From Magnetococcales bacterium WMHbin3 (GTDB lineage Bacteria > Pseudomonadota > Magnetococcia > Magnetococcales > Magnetaquicoccaceae), in contig PDZX01000017.1 of assembly GCA_002753185.1 (NCBI GenBank), positions 1-64,000 of the forward strand: a stretch of 64,000 nt of DNA, in the 5' to 3' direction. The translations under genes and the position numbers were made by a program. The notes below the pieces were generated by a model. It worked only from the letters and a program-made list of their open reading frames with translations, was not told where the DNA came from and ran no database searches. Each line of letters begins with the position of its first letter. Positions within the stretch are counted from its first letter, which is position 1. This document shows positions 18,614-27,758 of the stretch, in pieces.

Positions 18614-19636
18614 TCAAGGACATTTTTTTTGTTCTGGATCTGGTTTATTTTGCATACAAAGGCTTGATATCGAAACGCCAGAAATAAGTATATATAAGTA
18701 AACAACAACACTTGTCACAGCCAAAAGAATCTGATCAATTATTCTAAGTACAATTGAGATGGTTGCTGACACTTCCTTGTCGACTCCAAGAAACATCAAG
18801 ACAACGATCCACCCCACTTCCAATATTCCCAAACTATTTGGAGTGATCGAAAACAATATTATTGCATGAATCACAGGATAGGCAATTATAAAGAGCAATG
18901 GATGGATATCGACATCCATTGCCTTAATGGTAAGATAGTATCTAATTATTGGAGCAAGGTAGACGGCAATTGAGTAGACTAGTATGAGTGCGAAATTTTT
19001 TTGATCGAGATATTGTGCCATTGATTCATATAGATCATTTTTATCGGCTATTTCCCTTGGCTTTATTGATATTCTTGCAATAGTCATCTGAATGTTTATT
19101 ATGAAGGCTGAAATTGCAAGACACACATATGATCTTGCATTATACAAAATGACAAGAACGAACACGATACCGAGCAAACAAAATAGAATATTCAAAATAA
19201 CTGGCTCTATGTTAAAAAGCAGGATCACACCCGGTAACAACAAGATGCCAGGAATGGCAAGGTTCAAAATTTGTTCAATAAAAACAATGATAGCTGCATT
19301 TTTCCATGTCGTATTGCCGCCATTTTTAATCATCAGGGCCTTGGTACCCATGGCGCCAATGTTGGGTATCAATAGACTGGAAATAAATGCGGCGAGATAG
19401 GAAAGGCGCAAAAAATGTTTCGGCCATGATATTTCCGGGAGGGAGGAGGATACAATCAATTCCCAACGAATCATGCCAACAAAAATAACTATAAAATGTA
19501 ATAATGCAAAAATAAATAGATCAAAAATTTTGATTCTTTGAATATTAGTCAAGAAGGTGGTCCATGAGACATCGAGCGTATATAAACAGCCATAAATAAT
19601 CAACACCCCAACAAACAATGCAATAATTTTTTTCAT
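18614..19636 (-). CDS. UPF0104 / lysylphosphatidylglycerol synthase TM-like membrane protein, copy 2 of a tandem pair
   Basis: 340 residues, about eight membrane helices, AT-rich. The C-terminal TPNSLGILEVGW segment and the central IVFIEQILNL segment match the flippase-like UPF0104 family (MprF membrane part, AglD, HpnL). Members are thought to move lipids or lipid-linked compounds across the inner membrane, and often sit in lipid or glycan biosynthetic clusters. The start overlaps the stop of the upstream paralogue by four bases (ATGA), so both are made together, possibly as a complex. It ends about 30 bp from the right end of the IS. Confidence 0.82.
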   Translation of the reverse strand: MKKIIALFVGVLIIYGCLYTLDVSWTTFLTNIQRIKIFDLFIFALLHFIVIFVGMIRWELIVSSSLPEISWPKHFLRLSYLAAFISSLLIPNIGAMGTKALMIKNGGNTTWKNAAIIVFIEQILNLAIPGILLLPGVILLFNIEPVILNILFCLLGIVFVLVILYNARSYVCLAISAFIINIQMTIARISIKPREIADKNDLYESMAQYLDQKNFALILVYSIAVYLAPIIRYYLTIKAMDVDIHPLLFIIAYPVIHAIILFSITPNSLGILEVGWIVVLMFLGVDKEVSATISIVLRIIDQILLAVTSVVVYLYILISGVSISSLCMQNKPDPEQKKCP

Positions 19637-20625
19637 TTGGATCTGGTCAGCCCATCTGGTTGACTGTTTGAGGGGTTGAAGGCAACCAGCTCGATCAATC
19701 CTAGCAGGATGATGGCAACATTAGAAAAAATACGCATACTCACCACGAAGACAACAATGTCGCTGTCTGGCGAGCCGGATATCCCAAGCAAGGCATACCA
19801 TCCCATCTCGCCCACCCCCAGTTGCCCCGGAATCATGGTAAGTATACCAATTAGCAAAGTAATCGAACTGGAGCAAAACAGAATAAAAAAGTCGATATTG
19901 AGGTTCATGAACCAGACGATCAAATAAAGCCGAACCGCGATCACGACATGACGTATTAATGCTGCCATAATACTATAAAATGCCGCTTGATCTGATAAAG
20001 TGAAATTCATATCAAACTTAATTTCATTGGCAGCACTTTTCCTGTAGGGAATACGATGAAATAAGGAAATAAGACAGGCGTAACCATGGCCGACCATTTG
20101 AAAAACTATTCTATGATATCGTGAAAATATTATAACGAGAAAGATTGTTGAGACACTGGCAAGCCAGATTGCCGTTTCGCGACTGCCAATTCTAAAAAAA
20201 ATAATAATTGATGGAATTATATAAATGATAATTGATAACAAATTGGTTATCTGATCAATTAATACAGTATAAATACCCACCTGCATCGCCACATTATTGT
20301 GCTTTCTTAAACCAACACTTCGAATAAAAATATTGCTGACGGCTTGCGGTATAATCAATCCCGCAATATAACTTATAGAAATATGTCCATAAAGAGCACG
20401 CACAGAAATATTTTTGATTTCAGGATACAGACCGTGGATAATGATGGACCATTTGATGGCCGACAGAAGATACATCAGAAATGTAAAAAAAATCACTCCA
20501 AGTAATGTTTGCCATCCGCCTTCCCGCATATGTTCCAAGACATCATGCCAACTAAAATCCGCAATATGAAAAAAAATAACAACCAAACCAAGGCCAATAC
20601 TGAGTGAAACCAGTTTTTTAACCAT
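19633..20625 (-). CDS. UPF0104 / lysylphosphatidylglycerol synthase TM-like membrane protein, copy 1 of a tandem pair
   Basis: 330 residues with about eight hydrophobic helices. Family marks are AIKWSIIIHGLYP, VSNIFIRSVGL, TVLIDQITNL and MIPGQLGVGEMGW, the last being the UPF0104 C-terminal signature with its conserved glutamate. It is divergent from its tandem neighbour in sequence but shares the same layout, as after an old duplication. The gap to the upstream radical SAM gene is 19 nt. A transport or flipping role for the cluster product is inferred from the family. Confidence 0.82.
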   Translation of the reverse strand: MVKKLVSLSIGLGLVVIFFHIADFSWHDVLEHMREGGWQTLLGVIFFTFLMYLLSAIKWSIIIHGLYPEIKNISVRALYGHISISYIAGLIIPQAVSNIFIRSVGLRKHNNVAMQVGIYTVLIDQITNLLSIIIYIIPSIIIFFRIGSRETAIWLASVSTIFLVIIFSRYHRIVFQMVGHGYACLISLFHRIPYRKSAANEIKFDMNFTLSDQAAFYSIMAALIRHVVIAVRLYLIVWFMNLNIDFFILFCSSSITLLIGILTMIPGQLGVGEMGWYALLGISGSPDSDIVVFVVSMRIFSNVAIILLGLIELVAFNPSNSQPDGLTRSK

Positions 20626-20644
20626 CAGTCACGCATCCCGTAAA

Positions 20645-21991
20645 TCACGCGCCTCTCGAACCGCTCATGGGTTCTTGTGGTTCCTTGTGCATTTCCGGGT
20701 ATAGCACAACCTGGTTTTGCGTCTCGTACTCAATCAGTGCTTCACGAAATTCCTCGATCTTCAAGTGTGCCTTGCCCTCCATTGCCGGATAATAGATATT
20801 CATGAAATCCTTGTCCTGCGTCAGAAAGCATGGCTGAAATCGGCTGAACGGGGTCTGTTTCAGTGCGCGTTCCCGAATGGAGGCCAGCGACTCCTCCATG
20901 ACGTTGCCAAAATAGATATGCATGAGCGCACAATGGATCACATCCCCGTATGGCGTGAAATTGAGCACTTCCTTGGTGCCGGGACATCCCCCGCGCTTGC
21001 CCACGTGCACCGTTTCCGTGTCATGATGCAGATGGGCGAATCCATAAGGGGCGATGATATGACGAAATGCCTTGAAATCATCATCATCCAGCATCAGTGC
21101 CCGATCATCCTTGAAGTTGCCGACCGCCTTGGCGAAAATCAGATGCAACAGAATATGCTCTTCTTCCGCAAACTCGAGCAGTTTCAGCAATCCGTCCGTA
21201 TAAAGATTCTTTTTGTGCACGACGGTATTAATGATCGGCTTGATCCCGTAGCGTTTGCACAATTCGATCCCCTTCATGGCACGGGCGAAGGAGTCCCGCT
21301 TGCGCCGGAAAAGATCGTGCAACTCCGGCACCCCATTGTCGATGCTGAAGGCGACCACCGTCACTCCCAACTCGGCACACCGCCTGGCCCGCGGTTCGTC
21401 GAACAGATAGCCATTGGTGGTGATGTTGATGTGATTCCATCTGGGTTTGCATGCCTCAATTATCTTGTCCCAATTCTTTTTGACAAACGGCTCTCCACCT
21501 TCGATGCCAAAGGCCGTCGCACCCAGTTTCATCGCCTCCTTGACCACCCGTCGGTAATCCTCCACATCCATCTCCCTGCGTGTACTGCGCTCCTGTAACT
21601 CCTTGCACAGGCAGTGGCTGCAATCGAAATTGCAATGGAACGTGGGACAGAATTCGCAGCCACGCAGAATGTGCTTGTCGATCTTCAGGATGGCATAGAT
21701 CTTCGCAAGGATCATGTTGCGCGCCAGACGCACCAGAAACAGCGGTTTGCTGAAGTGCAGGCCATATTTGAACAGCTTGTGATAGATCCGCGCCTTCTTC
21801 AACCAGGGGGGAGTCTGGCGGATGACGCGAATTTCCTTCAATTGACTTTGCCTTTCCGACTCTGCCAAAATCTCGCGAACACGTTGGGCCTCGACCGGGT
21901 CGGGATAAAGGGAGTCGATCATCCCTTCGATCTGCGTATCCTCAGGAGGCTGTGGTCCACATTTCTGCGTGCTGTTGCGTTCTGCCAACAT
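20645..21991 (-). CDS. SPASM/twitch-type radical SAM enzyme, paralogue A
   Basis: 448 residues from the ATG at 21991, which has AAGGG six nt upstream and begins one base after the stop of the SDR gene. An N-terminal region of about 115 residues without known domain precedes the radical SAM motif CNFDCSHC (C120, C124, C127), with extra cysteines close by in GCEFC and HCLC. The core carries IEGGEPF (SAM contact) and ITTNGYLFDE; the C-terminal GGCPGTKE, YGDVIHC, FGNV and PCFL positions suit one auxiliary Fe-S cluster. It aligns through nearly its whole length with the gene at 27759-29066. The substrate is unknown. It is closer to HpnH/SPASM enzymes in layout than to B12-type ones. Confidence 0.85.
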   Translation of the reverse strand: MLAERNSTQKCGPQPPEDTQIEGMIDSLYPDPVEAQRVREILAESERQSQLKEIRVIRQTPPWLKKARIYHKLFKYGLHFSKPLFLVRLARNMILAKIYAILKIDKHILRGCEFCPTFHCNFDCSHCLCKELQERSTRREMDVEDYRRVVKEAMKLGATAFGIEGGEPFVKKNWDKIIEACKPRWNHINITTNGYLFDEPRARRCAELGVTVVAFSIDNGVPELHDLFRRKRDSFARAMKGIELCKRYGIKPIINTVVHKKNLYTDGLLKLLEFAEEEHILLHLIFAKAVGNFKDDRALMLDDDDFKAFRHIIAPYGFAHLHHDTETVHVGKRGGCPGTKEVLNFTPYGDVIHCALMHIYFGNVMEESLASIRERALKQTPFSRFQPCFLTQDKDFMNIYYPAMEGKAHLKIEEFREALIEYETQNQVVLYPEMHKEPQEPMSGSRGA

Positions 21992-21992
21992 G

Positions 21993-22817
21993 TCAATCCC
22001 TTGGATATCCATTGATGATTTTATGGTTGTTCCTGGCAATGACCTTGCGGAGCAGGCCAGGCGCAAAATAGCTGAGTTGTTGACCTATAAAATCCTTGAA
22101 TGTGCTCAAATTTACTTCGCTCTTGTTCTGTTCGATGGCGCTCAGAATCGTGTTCGCGACAAATGCCGGATCCCGTCCATGCTCGCCCGTGGGCTTCGTA
22201 TAGCCTGGTATGCGATCATCCACCTGCGTGTTTTTCCAATAGTTCGAACGAAAACTGCCAGGCCTGATCAGCAACGTCCTTACGGGTTTGCCTGTCAATT
22301 CGATCTGCAGACTCTCGTGGACGGCGCCCAGGGCGGATTTGGATGCCGCATATGGCGAAACGCCGGGAAAGGCGTGATACATGATGGAACTCATGATGTT
22401 GCCGATCACCCCCTTGCCCTGGCGTAACATGTCGGGCAGGACGCATTGCATCAAGGCAACCGGCGCCAAAAAATTGGCGCGCATGCTTCGTTCGTAAAGT
22501 TCCACGGGGATGTTCTGCACGAAGCCCGCCACCTGGTAACCCACATTGTTGATCAGAATGGTGGGGGCCTTGCCGACATCCTGCTTGATTTGCGCATACA
22601 GGGTCGGAATCCGCTCCACCATTTCCAGGTCCAGTTCATAGGGATATGGTGTGCCTCCGCGTTGCGCCACCTCCTTGGCCACATCCCCGAGCCGGTCGGG
22701 CGAACGGGCCAGCATGATCACGCCGGCCTTGCGCGCTGCCGCCTCCAGCGCCAGGGCGCGACCAAGGCCGGAAGTGGTGCCTGTCACTAATAAAACTTCA
22801 TCTTGCCAGGGATACAT
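21993..22817 (-). CDS. Short-chain dehydrogenase/reductase
   Basis: 274 residues. TGTTSGLG (13-20) binds the dinucleotide cofactor, INNVGY is the structural motif, and SSIMYHAFPGVSPYAASK holds the catalytic Ser, Tyr and Lys. After the fold a tail of about 60 residues is not typical of small SDRs. It probably oxidises or reduces a hydroxyl or keto group on the cluster product, possibly a lipid, since DltE/long-chain SDRs have the same size. It ends one base before the start of the downstream radical SAM gene and so is co-translated with it. Confidence 0.87.
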   Translation of the reverse strand: MYPWQDEVLLVTGTTSGLGRALALEAAARKAGVIMLARSPDRLGDVAKEVAQRGGTPYPYELDLEMVERIPTLYAQIKQDVGKAPTILINNVGYQVAGFVQNIPVELYERSMRANFLAPVALMQCVLPDMLRQGKGVIGNIMSSIMYHAFPGVSPYAASKSALGAVHESLQIELTGKPVRTLLIRPGSFRSNYWKNTQVDDRIPGYTKPTGEHGRDPAFVANTILSAIEQNKSEVNLSTFKDFIGQQLSYFAPGLLRKVIARNNHKIINGYPRD

Positions 22818-22839
22818 CTCGACCCCGCCTCAGTTGTGA

Positions 22840-23484
22840 TTAAATATAACCGCGCAAACGGAAATAGACGATCGCCAGAAATTCCCGCGTGATTTCCCGG
22901 AACAGCAAAGGGCGTTCCGCCATGGTGTAGGCATGGTATTGATAGGGTTCCGTAGCCACAACCCGTCCTTTCACGTCCATTTTATCCAGAATCTTGCGCA
23001 CCCGGTAGGTGTGATAGGAGGATGTCACGAAAATCGCCTGATCGAAATCGAAACGGTGTTTGAACTCCGTCACCAGATGGCGCAGATCGTTGTAGGTGTT
23101 CATGGTCTGATCGTCCACTAATATCGCCTGCTCCGGAACCCCATGTGAAAGCCACTCCTCCCGCATGGCCTGGCAGGTTGACATGGGATATCCTTCATGA
23201 CGATATCCTCCCGCGCAGATGAGGAACGGCGCATAACCTTCCCGATAGAGTTGCAGCCCCTTTTTGACACGGGACAGTGAGTTCATCCCCGGTTGTCCGT
23301 TGCGGTACATCTCGCATGGCAACACCACGATGGCCTGACTGGCACGCGGGGCCTCGCTGAAATTCAGCACATGGTAAAGCCCCTCCGCTATCGGGGTGAC
23401 CAGAACCATTATTACAAACATATTGATGCCAAGGCTGCCAATCAATAGATATTTTTTAATATTATTGTAATTTTTCAAGTACAT
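22840..23484 (-). CDS. DUF218 (YdcF/SanA/ElyC-type) membrane protein, copy 2
   Basis: 214 residues. One N-terminal helix (LLIGSLGINMFVIMVLV) and a DUF218 domain: QAIVVLPC, LSRVKKGLQLYREGYAPFLICAGG, SHGVPEQAILVDD, TYNDLRHL and AIFVTSSYHTYRVRK. It resembles the product of 13806-14543 throughout, including a terminal YFRL/YFQF segment. Its first 23 bases overlap the 3' end of the upstream B12-type radical SAM gene. Two DUF218 copies in one cluster suggest two steps or two handled intermediates. Confidence 0.83.
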   Translation of the reverse strand: MYLKNYNNIKKYLLIGSLGINMFVIMVLVTPIAEGLYHVLNFSEAPRASQAIVVLPCEMYRNGQPGMNSLSRVKKGLQLYREGYAPFLICAGGYRHEGYPMSTCQAMREEWLSHGVPEQAILVDDQTMNTYNDLRHLVTEFKHRFDFDQAIFVTSSYHTYRVRKILDKMDVKGRVVATEPYQYHAYTMAERPLLFREITREFLAIVYFRLRGYI

Positions 23485-24901
23485 ATCTATTTACAGTCAC
23501 CTTGAAGGCATTTTGGATTTCCAGTTTGTATTTGGGCTTCAGATATACGAGAAACACCAGCAAATCCCACAGAAAACGCAACCCTTTGAGCTGCAGCCCG
23601 CGGGTGAGGTACTTGCGAATCTGATACCGGCGCATCCGGCCGTAGAGGGCGTGAATCTCTTGCAGCGTGGCATGTTTGGACCTGATCACGGGAGTTGAAT
23701 ACATCACCTGTGAACGTTCCAGTTGCTCTTTCTCGATCAGGTTTTCCTTGACGCACAGATCCTTGATTTCCGTTCCTGGCAGGGGCATGAGAATGGAAAA
23801 CATGATGGTGTCCGCATCGATCTTGCGCGCCAGTTCCAGACTGGCTTCCATCATTTCGATGGTCTCAAAGGGCGCGCCAATGATGAATTGACAGGAGAGC
23901 AGCAACCCGGAGCGTTTGATGATGTCAACCGCCCTGTCGATTTGCTCCCGGCTCATGCGGCGTTTGTAGACGTCGTTGCGAATGGCGTCATCGGCGGCTT
24001 CGATGCCCATGCCCACCTGGTAACAACCCGCATCCTTCAGCGCCCGAATGACCTCTTCGGTGACCAGATTGGCGCGCACACTGCACGTGAAACGAATCTT
24101 GCGATGATATCCCCGCGCAATGTATTGGCGACAGAATTCGAGGGTCCATTTGCGGTTCAGAATGAAAATATCGTCAATGAAATAAATGTATTTGAATCCA
24201 CGTGACGCGTAACGGTCAATGGCGGTTTGCACCTCATCCAGGACGCTCTCCACGCTGCGTTGGCGCACGTACTTGCCGGTCATGGTTTTCTTGAGAATGT
24301 GATTGCTGCAATAGGTGCACGAATAGGGGCAGCCGCGACCGGACATCAGAGTCAGATGATTGTTATTGAATAAAAAATAGGTCTCGAGATCGTATTGACT
24401 CCAGTCCGGAAAGGGGAGGATATCCAGATTCTCCAGCAAGGGTCGGGCGGCATTCCTGACCACCGTGCCGTGCTCCTTGAACCAGATGCCGGCTATGCCA
24501 TGGCAATTCAACCCCTGGTCGAGTATTTCACGCAGCGCGAACTCTCCTTCTCCTGTGCAAATGATGTCCACCTCCGGATGGCGAATCACATCTTCCGGGT
24601 CGAGAATGACATGGACGCCTCCGAAAATAATGGGGAGATTCCAGGTCTGCTTGATGAAACGTGCGATGCGAAGGGATTGCAGAACATCGAACGTCATCAC
24701 GGAAAAACCAACCAGATCATAGTGATGACCATCGAGACGCACGTGCAGTTGGTGCTGCCAGTTCTCCTTGTGAAAGGTCAAATCCACAATCTCCGCGCGA
24801 TGAGAACTGCACTCATTGATGAATGTGGCAAGCGCGGCCATGTTCAGGTTGGGTGATCCCACCCGACCTTCGATATTGGGGACAATCAGTAATATGTTCA
24901 T
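23462..24901 (-). CDS. B12-binding-type radical SAM enzyme, copy 2
   Basis: 479 residues. The N-terminal 140 residues are a cobalamin-binding-type domain (ILLIVPNIEG start, LVGFSVMTFD, IIFGGVHVILDPED, IICTGEGE). The radical SAM core starts with CPYSCTYC (C191, C195, C198), followed by YIYFIDDIF, VGMGIEAADD and MPLPGTEIKDL, all typical of the BchE/HpnJ-like group. Its C-terminal ~90 residues contain a hydrophobic stretch (FLWDLLVFLVYLKP) that could lie on the membrane, consistent with a lipid substrate; this is inference. The stop lies inside the DUF218 gene. It shares architecture but only moderate similarity with copy 1 at 15175-16740. Confidence 0.86.
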   Translation of the reverse strand: MNILLIVPNIEGRVGSPNLNMAALATFINECSSHRAEIVDLTFHKENWQHQLHVRLDGHHYDLVGFSVMTFDVLQSLRIARFIKQTWNLPIIFGGVHVILDPEDVIRHPEVDIICTGEGEFALREILDQGLNCHGIAGIWFKEHGTVVRNAARPLLENLDILPFPDWSQYDLETYFLFNNNHLTLMSGRGCPYSCTYCSNHILKKTMTGKYVRQRSVESVLDEVQTAIDRYASRGFKYIYFIDDIFILNRKWTLEFCRQYIARGYHRKIRFTCSVRANLVTEEVIRALKDAGCYQVGMGIEAADDAIRNDVYKRRMSREQIDRAVDIIKRSGLLLSCQFIIGAPFETIEMMEASLELARKIDADTIMFSILMPLPGTEIKDLCVKENLIEKEQLERSQVMYSTPVIRSKHATLQEIHALYGRMRRYQIRKYLTRGLQLKGLRFLWDLLVFLVYLKPKYKLEIQNAFKVTVNRYVLEKLQ

Positions 24902-24907
24902 GCAATT

Positions 24908-25549
24908 TCAATCTTGCGTGCCTGCGCGACGTTCGAAAAGTAGCAGCCTGGACGTGTCCATGATCAATGGCTGATTCCTGATGACGGAAAAGCCATGCCG
25001 ATCAAAACAATCAATAAAATCACGCATACGATAATTATATTCCCATACGATCTTGTCCCCGCGAACGAGATACGTGACCGAAAAAAGCAGCCGCCCCAGA
25101 AACGTGTCGTGATTGGGCTGCATGATGAGTACGTATCGAGTGCTCAGGCGCATCAAATGGCGGGCAAACGGTTCAAAATCGAGAAAGTGTTCCAGCATTC
25201 CTTCGCTGGCCACCAGGTCGTATTGCCGGGTCTCCTCCTCCACCTTGCACACCTTGGCGTTGAAGCCCTTCCTTTTGCAGGCGGCTATGGAGTGCAAGGA
25301 GACATCAATGCCCATGTAATCCAATTTGGCTGCGTGAAACAAACCGAGCAGATGGCCCCAGCCACATCCGGTATCCAGTGCGGATTTGATCCCTTTCTGA
25401 TGTTGCAGAAAATCGATCGCATCCTGCAGGGCGCGCATGCGGATCGGTACGAAAATGCGCCCGACAAAGGTCAGTTTCTGCTCTTCGGACCAGTGTTCAT
25501 CCCAAACCTCGTAAAGCTTTTCGGCGCCATGGGGAGCATTTTCGTTCAT
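24908..25549 (-). CDS. SAM-dependent class I methyltransferase
   Basis: 213 residues. ALDTGCGWGHLLGLF is motif I of the class I fold, and GIDVSLHSI and DLVASEGMLEHF are motifs II and the post-II region of the UbiE/Methyltransf_11 type. The end LLLFERR is the usual last strand. It could methylate an O, N or C atom of a small molecule. Gaps are 6 nt to the downstream gene and 9 nt to the upstream radical SAM gene, so it is inside the operon. No strong ribosome-binding site is seen before the ATG. Confidence 0.85.
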   Translation of the reverse strand: MNENAPHGAEKLYEVWDEHWSEEQKLTFVGRIFVPIRMRALQDAIDFLQHQKGIKSALDTGCGWGHLLGLFHAAKLDYMGIDVSLHSIAACKRKGFNAKVCKVEEETRQYDLVASEGMLEHFLDFEPFARHLMRLSTRYVLIMQPNHDTFLGRLLFSVTYLVRGDKIVWEYNYRMRDFIDCFDRHGFSVIRNQPLIMDTSRLLLFERRAGTQD

Positions 25550-25558
25550 GATTCTGAC

Positions 25559-26674
25559 TCACTGCATCGGAGGTGAAATGGTCGGTCGCGCGGTTCCGGT
25601 CGGGTAATCCCGCAACTCTTCAAAGACCTCTTCCGCCCGTATGGGATAGGATTCGGCGTTGTAGGTCTTGGAGAGGTAGCGTGAAATGAAGGTTCGATCC
25701 TCGGCAGGGGGGCAACCGTTGAAATTTTTCTTGAAATAATGAATATGGCGCGCCTTGACCAGAATATCCTCCAGGGCCTCTTTTCTGACATTGCCCAGGG
25801 AGATGTGGATCGTGTTGCAAGGCAGGACATCGCCGTAAGCGGTGATGGCGATCACCTCATCGATGGCGGGACAGCCCCCGCAACGATTGCCATAATTATC
25901 TCGTTTCAGGAACGGATACTGTTTGTGCAGCTCCAGCATGCGTTGCACATCGTATTCCGAAATGAGCGCATCCTCTTGGCCTTGCAGTGCCCCCAGGGGA
26001 ACGGCGGCCTTGAATGCCACCCGAATCCGGTGCTCGATGGCATATTCCACCAGTTTCTGAAAATTATCCGTGCGGGTGAAATCCCGATGAATGAACATGG
26101 TGAAATGATAGGCCATGCCCAATTTTTCGCAGATGGCCATGGTATTCATGACACTCGCATGGACACCGGTTTGTCCCCGTTGTTCGTCATGTTCCTTGGG
26201 ATTCCAACTGTCCAGGGAAACATTGATCTTGTCGATGCCCAGTTCCATGTAGCGGCGCACCTGTGCCTCCGTAATGCCCCATCCATTGCTGGCCAATGTG
26301 ATGTAGGTCCTTTCCGGCCGGCAGGCCTTGACCAGTTCCTCGAATTCATGGGAGAGACGGCTCTCTCCGCTCACGAAGTCGAACGAGAGTGCGCCGAGGC
26401 GCAAACACTCTGCAATTACCTGTTTTTTTTCTTCCAACGTCAGCATGGGGTCGCCTGAGTTGTTGAAATTTTTTTCATAACAATGTTTACAACTTAAATT
26501 ACATTTGTAGTGGGTATGAAATAAAACAGAACGAATCGGCCTCCGAAGATCTGATGGGGCGAACAGCACGCGCAATGCATAACGTAGCAAAAATAAAGGT
26601 TTATTTTTGATCAGCCCTGGTGTGACCAAAATCAGCCTGTTATTGAGTTTTTGTAAAAATAATGGTATCTGCAT
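25559..26674 (-). CDS. Radical SAM/SPASM-like enzyme
   Basis: 371 residues. CNLSCKHC (C58, C62, C65) binds the radical SAM cluster; FVSGESR, ITLASNGWGI and INVSLDSWNP are core strands. The C-terminal RCGGCPA, YGDVLPC, SLGNV and NGCPP cysteines suit one or two auxiliary clusters. An N-terminal amphipathic or hydrophobic stretch (LFLQKLNNRLILV, LFLLRYALRVLF) is shared in kind with both large paralogues and may touch the membrane. It is a third, more distant member of the SPASM-like set here. AGGAG lies seven nt before the ATG. The 89 nt to the next upstream gene are the largest internal gap in this part. Confidence 0.85.
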   Translation of the reverse strand: MQIPLFLQKLNNRLILVTPGLIKNKPLFLLRYALRVLFAPSDLRRPIRSVLFHTHYKCNLSCKHCYEKNFNNSGDPMLTLEEKKQVIAECLRLGALSFDFVSGESRLSHEFEELVKACRPERTYITLASNGWGITEAQVRRYMELGIDKINVSLDSWNPKEHDEQRGQTGVHASVMNTMAICEKLGMAYHFTMFIHRDFTRTDNFQKLVEYAIEHRIRVAFKAAVPLGALQGQEDALISEYDVQRMLELHKQYPFLKRDNYGNRCGGCPAIDEVIAITAYGDVLPCNTIHISLGNVRKEALEDILVKARHIHYFKKNFNGCPPAEDRTFISRYLSKTYNAESYPIRAEEVFEELRDYPTGTARPTISPPMQ

Positions 26675-26763
26675 GCAACTTCTCCTGCTACCCTGATTTT
26701 ACGACTTCTGCTGCGGCCTCGGTTCCCAAACCGGATCGTGCCGGTCAACGTCATTGTGCCCGA

Positions 26764-27735
26764 CTACCGGGCTGGCGTCCCCATGGCGGTACGCGAGGCC
26801 TTGCGAATCGCCTCCCGCCAGTCGCCGATCGTGTACCCCAACTCGGTACAGGCCTTTTGTGAGGTGTAATACATCTTGCGCGACACCACATCCCCGGTGT
26901 CCCGGTTGACCGGCGGAACCCGTCCCAAAGCACCAAACACCACTTCCACTCCCCAACCCATCACTGGAAGCAGGAATCCAGGCAAGGGTATCTGCGGCGC
27001 CTTGCCGCCCGTGGCCCTGGCGATCTCCTCGAAATAATCCTTGAAAAGCACATTGTGTCCGCCCAGCAAATAACGCTGGCCGCTACGCCCCTTTTGCCCG
27101 CACAGGTAAAGTCCGTTCACCAGATCGTCCACATCGGCCAGACAGACCCCTCCGGGCGGATACAGTTTCATCCGTCCCTGGGAGATGGCCACGAAATTGT
27201 TTTTCTGTGTTGGCTTCATGGCATGTCCGCCAACGACATTTCCCGGACAGGCGATCACGATGTTCGCGCCCTGGGATACCTCCTGGAGCACCAACTGATC
27301 CGCCTGATACTTGGAGGAGCCATAAGGATCGTGCTGCCGGTTGAATGGCAGGGTTTCGTCCGCGACCTGTCCGCGACCAGGACTGCCCACCGCAGCAATC
27401 GAGCTGACATGCACCAGCCTTACCCCACGCTTGCGCGCCAGACGGGCGATCCGTTGCGCGCCGTCCACATTGATGGCCTGGCGCTGCGCCTCGTCCCTTG
27501 GCAGGGGCGAGGTGCAGGCCGCCAGGTTGAAGACCACATCACTTTGGGCAATGCATTGATTCAGACGCGCTTCGTCGCCGATCTCCCCAACCTCCGAATG
27601 GAACGGTATGGAGGCTAGATTTTCCAGCGACGAGGAGGCGCGATGATAAACCGTCACCTCCTCGCCGCGTCTGGCGAGATAGATCGCGAGGTTGCTGCCG
27701 ATGAACCCGTTTCCGCCGATCAGCAAGTTACGCAT
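26764..27735 (-). CDS. NAD-dependent epimerase/dehydratase (HpnA/dihydroflavonol-reductase-like)
   Basis: 323 residues, extended SDR. LLIGGNGFIGSNLA binds NAD(P), VSSIAAVGSP and YGSSKYQAD hold the catalytic Ser and Tyr-x-x-x-Lys, and CPGNVVGG plus DVDDLVNGLYL are typical of the HpnA/3-beta-HSD branch. It would oxidise or epimerise a nucleotide-linked or lipid-linked sugar or a sterol-like hydroxyl. The ATG at 27735 follows GAGG; an in-frame TTG that would overlap the upstream stop is less likely. It lies 23 nt after the radical SAM paralogue B gene. Confidence 0.85.
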   Translation of the reverse strand: MRNLLIGGNGFIGSNLAIYLARRGEEVTVYHRASSSLENLASIPFHSEVGEIGDEARLNQCIAQSDVVFNLAACTSPLPRDEAQRQAINVDGAQRIARLARKRGVRLVHVSSIAAVGSPGRGQVADETLPFNRQHDPYGSSKYQADQLVLQEVSQGANIVIACPGNVVGGHAMKPTQKNNFVAISQGRMKLYPPGGVCLADVDDLVNGLYLCGQKGRSGQRYLLGGHNVLFKDYFEEIARATGGKAPQIPLPGFLLPVMGWGVEVVFGALGRVPPVNRDTGDVVSRKMYYTSQKACTELGYTIGDWREAIRKASRTAMGTPAR

Positions 27736-27758
27736 TGCCCTCAAGCCCTCTGTCCCGA

